A DNA stretch of 64,000 nucleotides from a bacterium (GCA_021372615.1 JAJFUB010000169.1:1-64000), one strand, 5' to 3'. Counted from the first letter of the stretch, positions 1 to 8,815 are shown. Program-made: numbers and translations. The notes: generated by a model from the letters alone, not told the origin.

Positions 1-1
1 T

Positions 2-100
2 GAGGGGATGAGGGGATGAGGGGATGAGGGGATGAGGGGATGAGGGGATGAGGGGATGAGGGGATGAGGGGATGAGGGGATGGAGAGATGAGGGGATGAG
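2..100. repeat. GAGGGGAT tandem repeat
   Basis: About ten perfect head-to-tail copies of the octamer GAGGGGAT start at the window edge, followed by two or three degenerate copies (GGAGAGAT, GAGGGGAT, GAGGAGGC). The array may extend upstream of the window. No credible gene lies between here and base 335; the rest of that stretch holds one hairpin repeat and the leader of the next gene. Confidence 0.95.
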
Positions 101-112
101 GAGGCTGTGGGA

Positions 113-127
113 GCGGTCACCGACCGC
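113..127. repeat. GCGGTC-ACC-GACCGC hairpin repeat, copy 1
   Basis: A perfect 6-bp inverted repeat with a 3-nt loop, set in the longer context GTGGGAGCGGTCACCGACC. The same core recurs at 3086, three times near 19263-19415, and at 58661. Confidence 0.85.
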
Positions 128-335
128 GACCGACTGGCGGCATGAGGCGATGGGCCCGCCGGTGACAGGGGCGTCCGCCCCGCCCTCCCCAATCCCGACT
201 CCCCCCGCAGGTAAACACCCACGCCTCGCCGAACCGTTTTGTGGTATGATGTGCCCCGGAAGTCGCAGCGCCGACGGGGCGGGGCCAGCGGGGTGGGGGA
301 GTGGGGCGCATTCTCACCTAGAGGAGCGAGTGCAG

Positions 336-719
336 ATGAGATCGGGGCTCTTGTCGCTGCTGACGTTGGCGCTACTGCTGTCGGCCACCGGGGCCATGGC
401 CCTGGAGAAGCCGCAGGTGACCATGCCGCAAGAAGGGGCCGTACTGGGGCCCAACTACGACATCACCGGCAGCATGCCCTACAAGGCCTTCCTGGTGCTG
501 CTCACCGATGTCCTGACCGCTGACGGTACGGTGCTGCGCACGGTGCCCGGCATCCGCCACTGGACCGCCGCCGACGGCACCTTCCACTTCCGCGCCGCCA
601 GCCCCCGTGTCTCGATCGGCGAGAAGAACACCGTGGTCAGCTACCGCATCCGCCTGTTCGAGGCCACCGCCCAGGGCAACGGTCCCGAGACGGTCATCAA
701 CTGCGCGATGGAGCAGTAG
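336..719 (+). CDS. Small secreted protein, Ig-like fold suspected
   Basis: 127 residues. The start at 336 is chosen because a GAGGAGCG ribosome site lies 8 bases upstream and the protein then begins with a clean signal peptide (hydrophobic residues 4-22, cut near AMA-LE). The mature part of about 105 residues is rich in beta-strand and begins with a phrase like those of Gmad2/bacterial Ig-like domains (MPQEGAVLGPNYDITGS). It therefore probably folds as a beta sandwich outside the cytoplasm. The family is not certain and no catalytic residue is apparent. It is transcribed alone and followed by a strong hairpin terminator. Confidence 0.6.
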   Translation: MRSGLLSLLTLALLLSATGAMALEKPQVTMPQEGAVLGPNYDITGSMPYKAFLVLLTDVLTADGTVLRTVPGIRHWTAADGTFHFRAASPRVSIGEKNTVVSYRIRLFEATAQGNGPETVINCAMEQ

Positions 720-785
720 GGCAGGGGACAGGGAACAGCGGTCAGGGAGCAGGGCTCCGGCCTGACCGTCCTCCGCAGGAATCAG

Positions 786-819
786 AACGGCGCAGCCGCC
801 TTCACGTGGCTGCGCCGTT
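786..819. terminator. Intrinsic terminator between convergent genes
   Basis: A perfect 12-bp stem (AACGGCGCAGCC with GGCTGCGCCGTT) and a 10-nt loop, followed on the plus strand by GTTGTTGTTTG. It lies between the plus-strand secreted protein and the end of the minus-strand leuB. Confidence 0.75.
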
Positions 820-896
820 GTTGTTTGCCGTTGCTGTCTGCCGTACGCCGTATGCCGTTCCCGTTCTTCCGTCCTTCGGTTCTTCCGTTCCCGCCG

Positions 897-1943
897 TCAG
901 ATCAGGCTGGCCACCAGGTCGCCGGTCTGCTGCGTCGCGCCCTCCGGCCCCGTCGTCGTCGGCACCTTGCCGGTGGCCAGCGCCGTGGTGATGGCCGTGT
1001 CTATCGCCTGCGCGGCGGCCGCTTCGCCCAGCGTCTCGAGCATCATCTGCACCGCCGCGATGGCCGCGATCGGGCAGGCCTTGCCCAGGCCGGCGTGCTT
1101 GGGCGCGCTGCCGTGGATCGGCTCGAACATCGAGACGCCCTCGGGGTTGATGTTGCCCGAGGCCGCCACGCCCATCCCGCCCTGGATCATCGCGCCCAGG
1201 TCCGTGATGATGTCGCCGAACATGTTGGTCGTCACGATCACGTCGAACCACTCGGGGTTCTTGACGAACCACATGCAGCAGGCGTCTACGAAGGCGTGCT
1301 CCTGGGTGATGTCGGAGTACTCCTGGCCGACCTCGGCATATGTCCGCGTCCACAGGTCGTGGCCGTGGGTCAGCACGTTGGCCTTATCCACCATGGTGAT
1401 GGTGTTGTTCTTGGCGCGCTGGCGGGCCAGCTCGAAGGCGTAGCGGATGATCCGCTCGGTGCCCTTGCGGGTGTACACCGCGAGCTGGGTGGCCACCTCA
1501 TCGGGCGTCCCCTTCTTCATGCTCCCGCCAATGCCCACATACATGTCCTCGGTGTTCTCGCGCACGACCACGAAGTCAATGTCCTCGGGCCCCTTGTCCT
1601 TCAGGGGCGTGTCCACGCCGGGGTACAGCTTCACGGGCCGCAGATTCACGTACTGATCCAGGTCGAAGCGCAGCTTCAGCAGGATGCCGTGCTCGAGGAT
1701 GCCCGGCTGCACGTCGGGGTGGCCAACCGCCCCCAGGTAGATCGCGTCCACCTGGCGCAGCTCATCCATGACTGAATCCGGCAGCACCTCGCCGGTCTTC
1801 AGGTAGCGTTCGCCGCCGATGTCATAGGGGATCGTCTCATACTTCAGGCTGAACTTGCGGGCCACGACCTCCAGCACCTTGAGGCCCTCGGCGACAACCT
1901 CCGGGCCGATACCATCACAGGGCAGCAAAGCGATCTTGTACAT
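897..1943 (-). CDS. leuB: 3-isopropylmalate dehydrogenase
   Basis: 348 residues, usual length for the isocitrate/isopropylmalate dehydrogenase family. It would oxidise and decarboxylate 3-isopropylmalate with NAD+ in leucine synthesis. Visible signatures are the N-terminal LLPCDGIGPEVV, the arginine-bearing substrate loop, the Asp-rich metal site in TTNMFGDIITDLGA, and the GSAPKHAG segment of the cofactor site. leuC and leuD are not nearby, and relatives acting on tartrate or homoisocitrate look alike, so the substrate is inferred. It starts 74 bases after ribF ends on the same strand and may be the last gene of the rimP operon. An AAAGGAT ribosome site precedes the ATG. Confidence 0.88.
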   Translation of the reverse strand: MYKIALLPCDGIGPEVVAEGLKVLEVVARKFSLKYETIPYDIGGERYLKTGEVLPDSVMDELRQVDAIYLGAVGHPDVQPGILEHGILLKLRFDLDQYVNLRPVKLYPGVDTPLKDKGPEDIDFVVVRENTEDMYVGIGGSMKKGTPDEVATQLAVYTRKGTERIIRYAFELARQRAKNNTITMVDKANVLTHGHDLWTRTYAEVGQEYSDITQEHAFVDACCMWFVKNPEWFDVIVTTNMFGDIITDLGAMIQGGMGVAASGNINPEGVSMFEPIHGSAPKHAGLGKACPIAAIAAVQMMLETLGEAAAAQAIDTAITTALATGKVPTTTGPEGATQQTGDLVASLI

Positions 1944-2017
1944 GGTAACATCCTTTCATCATGTGGATGCGTCTGGTCTGTTCCAATCGTCTGTGTTGCG
2001 CGCCCACGCGGCAACGG

Positions 2018-3004
2018 CTATCTCCTCTGGCACGCCCCCGGCCGCCCGCCTCCGGGCGTCAGGGCATGGCACAATTCCCGTGTCCGCTGCACATCCCGGG
2101 CGATCTGCGCCGCCAGCTCCTCCGGCCCGGCGAACTTCCGCTGCTCGCGCAGATACTGGACGAACTCCAACCGCAGCACATGGCCGGTCAGATCGGGCAC
2201 GTCCGCGTCCAGCAGGTGTGCCTCGATGAGCGTCTCGCCGGCGTCGAACGTCGGCGCCGTGCCGATGGAGATGGCCGCCGACCAGGACCCCGCTTCGGCT
2301 CCGGGCGTCTCGTCAACCGCCAGGCCGGCGTACACGCCCTCGCGCGGGATCAGCTTGTCCGCGGGCGGCTCGATGTTCGCGGTGGGAAAGCCCAGGTCGC
2401 GCCCCACGCCGCGCCCGCGCACCACGCGTCCCGCAAAGCTGTAGTGCCGCCCCAGCATATTGGCCGCGGTCTCGACCTGCCCCTCCCACAGCGCCTGCCG
2501 GATGGCCGAACTATTGATGCGCAGGTCCGCCAGTTGCATGATGGGCGGCTGCACCACCTCGATGCCGTGGGCGTGGCATAGCTGGGCGATGCGGCCGATG
2601 TCGGCCCGCTCGCGGCCCATCGTGTGGGTCGCGCTCGCCACCAGCACCTGCACCCCCAGCCGCGCCGCCAGCACCTCGGCGATGAAGCGTTCGGCCGGCC
2701 ACGCGGCCAGCGTGGTGTCAAAGTCCAGCACGGCCATCAGGTCGCAGCACAGCGACGCCGCCAGTGCAATGCGCTCCTCCAGCGTGATGAGGCGGCGTGG
2801 AGGGTCATCGGCCGGCGCGAAGAACTGCGTCGGTGGCGGCTCAAAGGTCACGATCGCCGACTCCAGGTCCCGCTCGGTCGCCAGCGCACACAGGCGGTTG
2901 AGCAGGTACTGGTGTCCCAGGTGGAAGCCGTCGAAGGCGCCGACACATGCCGCGCGCCCGCGCTCTCCCCGTCCCAGGTTGTCTAGTCCGCGCACGACTT
3001 GCAT
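2018..3004 (-). CDS. ribF: Bifunctional riboflavin kinase/FAD synthetase
   Basis: 328 residues, normal for RibF. The N-terminal nucleotidyltransferase half has the GAFDGFHLGHQYLL motif (HxGH class), which adenylates FMN. The C-terminal flavokinase half has GRDLGFPTANI and EGVYAG, the conserved kinase signatures. The two steps convert riboflavin to FMN and then FAD. The ATG at 3004 is chosen because it begins the typical MxVVRGL opening; the frame stays open upstream without family similarity. It follows truB in the operon, the usual place for ribF. The last dozen residues are Gly/Pro/Arg rich and probably disordered. Confidence 0.93.
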   Translation of the reverse strand: MQVVRGLDNLGRGERGRAACVGAFDGFHLGHQYLLNRLCALATERDLESAIVTFEPPPTQFFAPADDPPRRLITLEERIALAASLCCDLMAVLDFDTTLAAWPAERFIAEVLAARLGVQVLVASATHTMGRERADIGRIAQLCHAHGIEVVQPPIMQLADLRINSSAIRQALWEGQVETAANMLGRHYSFAGRVVRGRGVGRDLGFPTANIEPPADKLIPREGVYAGLAVDETPGAEAGSWSAAISIGTAPTFDAGETLIEAHLLDADVPDLTGHVLRLEFVQYLREQRKFAGPEELAAQIARDVQRTRELCHALTPGGGRPGACQRR

Positions 3005-3085
3005 AGCCAACACCCGGACGCAGTGGTCGGGGTCGGTGACCCCTCCTACCCTCGTCCCGAGAGAACTGACCGCTCCGTCGTGGGA

Positions 3086-3100
3086 GCGGTCACCGACCGC
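3086..3100. repeat. GCGGTC-ACC-GACCGC hairpin repeat, copy 2
   Basis: The same core hairpin as at 113. Here it overlaps the 3' end of truB: the truB stop codon (TGA on the minus strand, bases 3090-3092) falls at the edge of the loop, so the repeat encodes the end of the protein (GRGR). A second, inverted half copy (GACCGCTCC) lies about 15 bases to the left and would extend the fold. Confidence 0.85.
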
Positions 3101-3986
3101 GACCGGCCGGAAACACCTTCCTCGGCTGCAGCGACGCTCCCCGCTCGCGCACCACCTCAGCCAGGCACACAACCTCCCCGGCCTCGTCCACCACCAGCGC
3201 CCGCCCCTCGGGCGGCTCCCCCGCCACTGCCATGGTCCGCCCCTGCCGCAGCGCCTGTGCCGTCGCCTCGTCCACATCCACCCGCGGCATGTCCGGCAGC
3301 GCCTCGGCCATCGGGATGACGTGGCGTGCCGGGTCTTCCGCCAACTCCTCGAACGTCACAGCTTGCTCGAGCGTGTGGCTGCCCACGCGCGTGCGCAGCA
3401 GCATCGTCAGGCACGCCCCGCAGCCCAGCCCCTCCCCGACCATCGCCGCCAGGGACCGCACGTACGTCCCCTTGGAGCACACCACATCCACCAGCGCCGT
3501 GGCCGTCTCGCCGGGGGCGAACCCCAGTAGGCGCAGCGCGTAGATCGTGACCTGCCGCAGCGGCGCCTCGACCGCTTCGCCCGCCCGGGCCAGCTCATAC
3601 AGCCGCCGCCCGCCGACACTGATCGCCGAATGGGCCGGCGGCCGCATCTCTACTGCCCCCGTCAACCCCGCCAGGACCTCTCTCAGGTCTGCCTCACTCA
3701 CCGTCGCCGCCGAGTGCCGCGATGTAACCTGCCCCTCGGCGTCTAGCGTATCAGTCGTCATCCCGAGCGTGATCTCTGCCCGGTAGGCCTTGTCTGCCGC
3801 CTCGACGAACTCCACCAGCCGCGTCGCCGGCCCCACGGCCACGACCAGCACCCCCGCCGCCGCCGGGTCGAGCGTCCCCGTGTGCCCCACGGCCCGGGTG
3901 TGCAGCAGCCGCCGCACGACCTGCACCACATCGTGTGAGGTCATGCCCGGGGGCTTGAGCAGGTTCAGAAAGCCGCACGCAACCAT
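3090..3986 (-). CDS. truB: tRNA pseudouridine-55 synthase
   Basis: 298 residues. Makes pseudouridine 55 in the T-arm of tRNAs. The start at 3986 gives the family opening (GFLNLLKPPGMTSHDVV). The catalytic region is GHTGTLDPAAAGVL, with the catalytic Asp in TLDP. The RPPAHSAISVGGRRLYELAR and CSKGTYVRSLA motifs are also present. A short C-terminal PUA-like domain follows. The last four residues come from a dispersed hairpin repeat that supplies the stop codon. It lies between nrnA and ribF, the common bacterial order. Confidence 0.93.
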   Translation of the reverse strand: MVACGFLNLLKPPGMTSHDVVQVVRRLLHTRAVGHTGTLDPAAAGVLVVAVGPATRLVEFVEAADKAYRAEITLGMTTDTLDAEGQVTSRHSAATVSEADLREVLAGLTGAVEMRPPAHSAISVGGRRLYELARAGEAVEAPLRQVTIYALRLLGFAPGETATALVDVVCSKGTYVRSLAAMVGEGLGCGACLTMLLRTRVGSHTLEQAVTFEELAEDPARHVIPMAEALPDMPRVDVDEATAQALRQGRTMAVAGEPPEGRALVVDEAGEVVCLAEVVRERGASLQPRKVFPAGRGR

Positions 3987-4008
3987 GATAGGGCAAGTGA
4001 TGAATGCA

Positions 4009-4077
4009 GAATGATGAATGATGAGTGGGGGAGCCGGCTCTGTGCGGGGCCCATTCAGCACTCATCATTCATCATTC
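4009..4077. repeat. Inverted heptad-like array between truB and nrnA
   Basis: The left arm (4009-4027) is GAATGATGAATGATGAGTG, and the right arm (4059-4077) is its perfect 19-base reverse complement, with a 31-base GC-rich loop. Each arm is itself made of slightly degenerate 7-mers (GAATGAT). The right arm runs into the 3' end of nrnA, encoding its last residues and stop. A shorter tract of the same sequence is found at 10246-10326 and 18489-18510. Confidence 0.85.
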
Positions 4078-5039
4078 CGCGTTTGCCTCTCCAGTTCCTC
4101 AAGGACGCGGGCGCTGACCTCAGCGAAGGAGCCATTGACGTCGCAGCCCGCGGCGCGGGCATGGCCGCCGCCGCCGAACCGCTGCGCCACCGCCGCTACG
4201 TCCACGCGGCGCGAGCGCAGGCTGATCTGCCATCGGTCCTCGCGCTCGGGCGCCTTGAACAGCACCGCCGCCTGCTGGCCCTCGACCTGCTTGAGCGCGT
4301 CCACGATGCCCTCGGTGTCGCCCGCGCCGGTGCCGGTGTCGCGGAAGTCCTTGGGCCCCAGCACCGCCCACGCGATGCGGCTCGCGCGGGTCAGTTGCGC
4401 GCCCTGCAGCGCCCGGCCCAGCAGTTGCGTCCGCGGCACGGAGCGCGTCTCGCTGACGGCCTCGGCGATGGCCGTGGGCGCCGCGCCCGCCGCCACCAAC
4501 TCGGCCGCCTCCCGCAACGCCGTCGCGTCGGTGTTCTCGAACCGGAAGAAGCCCGTGTCCGTCGCGACCCCGGTGTACAGGCACGTCGCCGTGTCCACGC
4601 TCACCGGCCACCCCAGGGCCTGCAGCACCCGATGCACAAGCTGCGCCGTCGAGGCCGCACTGCTATCCACATAGCGCACCTGCCCGAACGGCTCGCCGGT
4701 GGCGTGGTGGTCCATGACGGCCAGCACGGGCGCCCGCTTCAGCGCCTCCCCCAGCGCCCCCACGCGGTCCAGACCGTCGCAGTCCAGCATGAGCGCCACT
4801 TCCGGCGTCCCCTGCACGACCTGGGCGAATTGCTCCGCCCCCGGCAGCCACCGGTAGTGTTCCGGCAGCGGCGTCGGCGCCACGACTTGCACGGCCTTGC
4901 CCTGGCCGCGCAGCGCCTCGGCCAACCCCAGCGCCGCCCCCGCCGCGTCGCCGTCGGGCCCCTTGTGGACGGCCAGTACAAAACTGGCCCTCGCTTGCAG
5001 GAGGGCCACCAGTTCAGGCGGAGGCGCGACGGGCCTCAT
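4065..5039 (-). CDS. nrnA: DHH-family phosphoesterase, NrnA-like
   Basis: 324 residues. Probable nano-RNase/pAp phosphatase that clears short RNA oligomers and 3'-phosphoadenosine 5'-phosphate. The DHH domain has the metal-binding HKGPDGDAAGAALGLA, a CDG segment, and MDHHATGE. The DHHA1 domain ends with the substrate-binding FGGGGHARAAGC. The start codon overlaps the rbfA stop (ATGA), which implies translational coupling. Placement between rbfA and truB is the standard bacterial order. The final residues are encoded inside the inverted repeat at 4059-4077. Confidence 0.9.
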   Translation of the reverse strand: MRPVAPPPELVALLQARASFVLAVHKGPDGDAAGAALGLAEALRGQGKAVQVVAPTPLPEHYRWLPGAEQFAQVVQGTPEVALMLDCDGLDRVGALGEALKRAPVLAVMDHHATGEPFGQVRYVDSSAASTAQLVHRVLQALGWPVSVDTATCLYTGVATDTGFFRFENTDATALREAAELVAAGAAPTAIAEAVSETRSVPRTQLLGRALQGAQLTRASRIAWAVLGPKDFRDTGTGAGDTEGIVDALKQVEGQQAAVLFKAPEREDRWQISLRSRRVDVAAVAQRFGGGGHARAAGCDVNGSFAEVSARVLEELERQTRNDE

Positions 5040-5644
5040 CCCCGCCCCCCCTGGTCATCAGCCTCTTCGTCCCCATCGTCGTCCTCGTCGTCGTCCCCCT
5101 CATCGTCGTCCTCGTCGTCGTCCTCGTCGTCGAAATCCTCTGCCTCGACGTCCTCGTCCTCGAACTCGTCGTCGAAGTCCTCATCGTCAGCGTCATCATC
5201 AGGTGCGGCGGGCCCCGCCGAACCACCGGAGTCAGCCTCCGCCCCCGTGGCCGCCAGCTCCCTCTCCTGCGCCTCGTGCCGCTCCAGGTCCGGCCCCAGC
5301 GTCTCGTGCTGGTCGTGCAGCAGTTGCGCCATGCGCTGGGCCTTCGCCGCGGTCTCGTCGTAGATGAACCGCAGCTTGGGGATATAGCGCAGGTCAATCC
5401 GGTCGGCCAGCAGTGCGTTGATGTGCTTGCGGGCCCGCAGCAGCCCCTTGATGGAGTCCTGCACTTGCTCAGGCGTGCCCAGCACGCTGAAGAACACCTT
5501 CGCATGCCGCAGGTCCGAGGACACCTCGACTTCGGTCAGGGTGACGAAGCCGATCAGCGGGTCGTGGATCTCGCGCCGCAGGATGTCGGCGATCTCGTCA
5601 CGGATCAGTTGTCCGACTCGTTCCAGGCGTGTGTTCATGGTCAT
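5036..5644 (-). CDS. rbfA: Ribosome-binding factor A with long acidic tail
   Basis: 202 residues, against roughly 120 for a standard RbfA. Residues 1-115 are the KH-like fold that helps mature the 16S rRNA 5' end (RLERVGQLIRDEIADILRRE, FVTLTEVEVSSDLRHAKV, IPKLRFIYDET). Residues 149-197 are almost entirely Asp and Glu, an acidic tail not needed for the known fold. The DNA for the tail is a near-repeat of GAC/GAT/GAG codons (about 5050-5200). Overlaps nrnA by four bases. The inverted repeat at 5649 sits just before the gene. Confidence 0.93.
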   Translation of the reverse strand: MTMNTRLERVGQLIRDEIADILRREIHDPLIGFVTLTEVEVSSDLRHAKVFFSVLGTPEQVQDSIKGLLRARKHINALLADRIDLRYIPKLRFIYDETAAKAQRMAQLLHDQHETLGPDLERHEAQERELAATGAEADSGGSAGPAAPDDDADDEDFDDEFEDEDVEAEDFDDEDDDEDDDEGDDDEDDDGDEEADDQGGRG

Positions 5645-5648
5645 CCTC

Positions 5649-5697
5649 GGGGGACTGTCCCCGGACGGGCCGCAGGCCCGGGAGGGGGCTGTCCCCT
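5649..5697. repeat. GGGGACTGTCCCC-type inverted repeat, copy 1
   Basis: Contains GGGGACTGTCCCC, a GGGCC-rich hairpin, then GGGGCTGTCCCC. The two flanks are related half-palindromes. It fills nearly the whole gap between ylxP and rbfA. A second copy with a different centre is at 8763-8815, between nusA and infB. Confidence 0.75.
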
Positions 5698-5983
5698 ACA
5701 AGCGCTCGACCCGGCTATCCTGCACCACCGCTCGGGGCTCGGACTCGATGAAGTCCAGCACCTTGTCCAGCACCCGCGTCACGTGCTGCGCGTCGTTGGC
5801 CACGGTCGTCACGGCGATCACGGCCAGGCGGTGGTTGTCCAGGGCATCCACTTCGGCCACGGCGACATTGAACTTGTGCGCCACGCGCCCCAGCAGGCTG
5901 CTGACGACGCTCCGCTTGTCCTTGAGGCTCATGGCGTCGGACACATACAGCTCGACGGTCAGCAGGCCGACGACGGGGTCCAT
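5696..5983 (-). CDS. ylxP: DUF503/YlxP family protein
   Basis: 95 residues from the ATG at 5983; a TTG two codons... one codon earlier is also possible. The family signature is the SLKDKRSVVSSLLGRV stretch, with a ferredoxin-like alpha/beta pattern. The biochemical role of YlxP is not established. It is a constant member of the nusA-infB-rbfA operon, and its position between infB and rbfA here fits that. The ATG overlaps the stop of the upstream protease-like gene (TGATG), so the two are probably translated together. Confidence 0.87.
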   Translation of the reverse strand: MDPVVGLLTVELYVSDAMSLKDKRSVVSSLLGRVAHKFNVAVAEVDALDNHRLAVIAVTTVANDAQHVTRVLDKVLDFIESEPRAVVQDSRVERL

Positions 5984-6633
5984 CAACGCGCTCCCCAGGT
6001 CGCCATGCCCTTGAGCATCCGCCGCCGGTTCGCCTGATCCCAGGTGACCCGGCCGCCGACCATGCCGAAGCGGGCGTCCTTGTAGTTCATCACGCTGCGT
6101 TCGGGGAAGCGCTCATCCACAATGTCCACCGCGCCGAACCAGTGGCTGATCTCGTGGCACAGCATGGCCACGGTCTTGGCGTTGACGGGCTCGGCGGCCT
6201 GGGCCTTCACAAACAGTCGGGGCCATTGGGAGACGCCCGACCAGTAGACGGCCTTGCGGCCGGTGAGGGCGATCAGGCAGTTGGCGCGCGTCCCCGTCGG
6301 CCATGCCTGGGGGACGTACTTGGCGAAGATGCGCTGGCCGTCCAGCGCGCCGGCGGGGAGGGTCCAGGAGCCCAGGCCGGCCAGCTTCAGGCTCACCGGG
6401 AACTGAGTCTGCATCTGCCGCTCGGTTTCCCAGAGCCAGTTGTTGACAGCGGTGCGGCCCGGTCCGCGCAGGTCGCCGAAGCGGCGCGTGAAGTCCTCGT
6501 CCACGACGACGTAGGCCCGCAGGGCTACCGTCGGGCGCACGCTCGCCGGCGGCGGCGCCCCGCCCCCCGCACATCCGGTCAAGCCCCAGCACAGCGCCGC
6601 GATGGCCGCCAGCAGTCCTGCCCCTCGTCTCAC
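5983..6633 (-). CDS. Lipoprotein with metzincin zinc-protease motif
   Basis: 216 residues. A signal peptide ends in the lipobox LTGC (lipidated Cys21), so the protein should be membrane-anchored outside the cytoplasm. Residues 160-170 read HEISHWFGAVD, a perfect HExxHxxGxxD zinc site of the metzincin type. Ser-Val-Met182-Asn-Tyr follows 12 residues later as the Met-turn. About 135 residues of unrecognised sequence lie between. It is probably a small metalloprotease; the substrate is unknown. It is unusual because it sits inside the infB-ylxP-rbfA operon with short or overlapping junctions, where a secreted protease is not expected. Confidence 0.72.
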   Translation of the reverse strand: MRRGAGLLAAIAALCWGLTGCAGGGAPPPASVRPTVALRAYVVVDEDFTRRFGDLRGPGRTAVNNWLWETERQMQTQFPVSLKLAGLGSWTLPAGALDGQRIFAKYVPQAWPTGTRANCLIALTGRKAVYWSGVSQWPRLFVKAQAAEPVNAKTVAMLCHEISHWFGAVDIVDERFPERSVMNYKDARFGMVGGRVTWDQANRRRMLKGMATWGAR

Positions 6634-6656
6634 CGCTGCCGTCCCTGCCTCTCGTG

Positions 6657-8729
6657 CTACGAGACCGGCTGCAGCTTCCGCTCGACGGTGACCTGCATCG
6701 TGGCCTCGACCTTGTCGCCGACCTTCCAGCCCCGGAAGTCAGTCGCGGCCAGACCGCACTCGGCGGGTGCCTGCATCACGGACACATCCTGGTTGAAGTG
6801 CCGCAGCGACGTCAGCTTGCCCCGGTAGACTTCCTCGCCGTCGCGCGTCACGACGATGTCGGCGTTCGGCCGCATCTCCCCGTCCGTCACGCGCGAGCCG
6901 GCCACGACACCCACCCGCGAGATGCGGAAGATCTGCAGGACCTCGGCCTTGCCCAGGTACTGGGTCTCGATGAGCGGCTCGAGCATCCCGAAGGCGGCGG
7001 CGCGGAAGTCGTCGAGCACCTGGTAGATGATGCGGTAGGTGCGGACCTCGACGCCCTCACTGGCGGCAGCCTGCAGGACCGACGCGTCGGCTTCCACGTG
7101 GAAGCCCACGACGATGGCCTTGGAGGCCGTGGCCAGCAGCACATCGGACTCGCTCACCGCGCCCACGCCGACGTGGATGACGTTGATCTTGACCTCTTCC
7201 AGCTCTTCATTGAGCTGCAGCAGCGAGCTCTCCAGGGCCTGCGCCGAGCCGTAGGCGTCGGCCTTGATGATGACATTGAGGTCCTTGATCTGGCCGCCCT
7301 GCAGCGTATGGTACAGCTCGCGCAGCGCCGCGCCCTGCGCGCCGATCGCCTGATGCTCGCGCAGCACCAGCGCGTTCTGCTCGGCCATCACGCGCGCTTC
7401 CTTGGGGGTGGCGACGCGGATCATCACGTCGCCGGACTCGGGCACATCGGACAGGCCGATGACCGAAGCCGGGTGGCCGGGCTCCACCGTCTTGATGGTC
7501 TTGCCCAGCCAGTTGCGCAGCCGTCGCACGCGGCCGTACGCCGTGCCGCACACCACCACATCGCCCACGCTCAGCCGGCCGTTGCGCACCAGTACCGTCG
7601 CCACCGGGCCCTGGCTCTGGTCGAGCTGCGCCTCCACGATGATCCCCGCCAGGTCGGCGTTCGGGTCGGCCCACAGCTCCTGCACTTCCGCGACGATGTG
7701 CAGCATCTCCATCAGGTTGTCGAGGCCCTCGCCGGTCCTGGCCGAGATGGGCACGACGATGGTGCTGCCGCCCCACTCCTCGGGGACCAGTTCGTGCTCC
7801 AGCAGTTGCTGCTTGACGCGATCCACGTTGGCGTCGGGCAGGTCCACCTTGTTGATGGCCACGACGATGGGCACCTGCGCGGCCTTGGCATGGTTGATGG
7901 CTTCCACCGTCTGCGGCATGATGCCGTCGTCGGCCGCCACAATGATGATGGCGATATCGGTGACCTGCGCCCCGCGGGCGCGCATGGCCGTGAAGGCCGC
8001 GTGGCCGGGGGTATCCAGGAACACGATGGGCTTGCCGTCATGGGATATCTCGGAGGCGCCGATGTGCTGGGTGATGCCGCCGGCCTCGCCCGCGGCGATC
8101 TGCGTGTTGCGCAGCGCGTCCAGCAGGCTGGTCTTGCCGTGGTCAATGTGCCCGAGCACGGTGACGACCGGGGGCACGTCAATGGCCCACTCGGGGCGGT
8201 CGCCGGACGGGCGCCGCGCCATGTCGGGAATGGGCTTGACCAGGGGCGCTTCCTCTTCCTCGCCGGCCCGGCCCTGCATGGCCGCCAGGTGCTCCTCCAG
8301 CTCCATGAGGCCCTCGTGCAGGCGCGGCGGGCCACCGGGCAGCCGGCCTTCGCGCTCCTTCTTCTCGCGCTCCTCGCGCTCGCGTTCCTTCTTCTCTTCC
8401 TCGGTCATCGGGGGCGCGGTCGCGGCCTCCCCTTCGGGCGCGGGGGCCTCGGCCGGCGCAGCCTTGCCGCGGCCACGCTTGGCCGCCGGCGCTGCCGCGG
8501 GTGCCGCTGCCTCCTTGGCAGCAGCCGCCTCGGCCACCTTGGCTTCCTCGGCCGCCTTGACCTTGGCGGCCTGCTCGCCGATGATGTCGCGCAAGGCCGT
8601 CGCCGTCTCATCATCAATGGCCGACGCCTTGGTGACATTCTCCACGCCCAGCTTGGCCAGGGCGGCCAGCAGCGCTTCCGTCTGCAGCCCCATCTCCTTG
8701 GCCAATTGGAAAACCCGTACCTTCGCCAA
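6657..8729 (-). CDS. infB: Translation initiation factor IF-2
   Basis: 690 residues. Recruits initiator tRNA to the 30S subunit and promotes subunit joining, using GTP. Residues 1-50 form an IF2_N domain ([12 protein letters not shown]). Residues 55-135 are a charged Ala/Glu/Lys linker. The G domain follows with G1 GHIDHGKT (193-200; the usual Val is Ile), DTPGHAAF, and NKVD. Domains II, III and IV complete the length, with [13 protein letters not shown] visible in domain III. It lies 195 bases after nusA on the same strand. Confidence 0.97.
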   Translation of the reverse strand: MAKVRVFQLAKEMGLQTEALLAALAKLGVENVTKASAIDDETATALRDIIGEQAAKVKAAEEAKVAEAAAAKEAAAPAAAPAAKRGRGKAAPAEAPAPEGEAATAPPMTEEEKKEREREEREKKEREGRLPGGPPRLHEGLMELEEHLAAMQGRAGEEEEAPLVKPIPDMARRPSGDRPEWAIDVPPVVTVLGHIDHGKTSLLDALRNTQIAAGEAGGITQHIGASEISHDGKPIVFLDTPGHAAFTAMRARGAQVTDIAIIIVAADDGIMPQTVEAINHAKAAQVPIVVAINKVDLPDANVDRVKQQLLEHELVPEEWGGSTIVVPISARTGEGLDNLMEMLHIVAEVQELWADPNADLAGIIVEAQLDQSQGPVATVLVRNGRLSVGDVVVCGTAYGRVRRLRNWLGKTIKTVEPGHPASVIGLSDVPESGDVMIRVATPKEARVMAEQNALVLREHQAIGAQGAALRELYHTLQGGQIKDLNVIIKADAYGSAQALESSLLQLNEELEEVKINVIHVGVGAVSESDVLLATASKAIVVGFHVEADASVLQAAASEGVEVRTYRIIYQVLDDFRAAAFGMLEPLIETQYLGKAEVLQIFRISRVGVVAGSRVTDGEMRPNADIVVTRDGEEVYRGKLTSLRHFNQDVSVMQAPAECGLAATDFRGWKVGDKVEATMQVTVERKLQPVS

Positions 8730-8762
8730 AATAAGACACCTCCGCGGCTAACCCGCGTAGTG

Positions 8763-8815
8763 AGGGGACTGTCCCCTTGGAGCGCGGCTCTCCAGAGCCG
8801 CAAGGGGCTGTCCCC
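8763..8815. repeat. GGGGACTGTCCCC-type inverted repeat, copy 2
   Basis: Same flanks as the copy at 5649 (GGGGACTGTCCCC and GGGGCTGTCCCC) but around a different hairpin (GCGGCTCT-CC-AGAGCCGC). It occupies the gap between nusA and infB. Confidence 0.75.

Noticed and set aside
2-100. Octamer array as a replication-origin or centromere-like iteron set
   Set aside because: No dnaA, parAB or rep gene and no AT-rich unwinding region lie nearby; a simple tandem repeat explains it.
4011-5363. Long open frames on the plus strand opposite nrnA and rbfA
   Set aside because: They are antisense to clearly recognised genes, are Arg/Ser/Pro rich, and match no family; high GC keeps such frames open.
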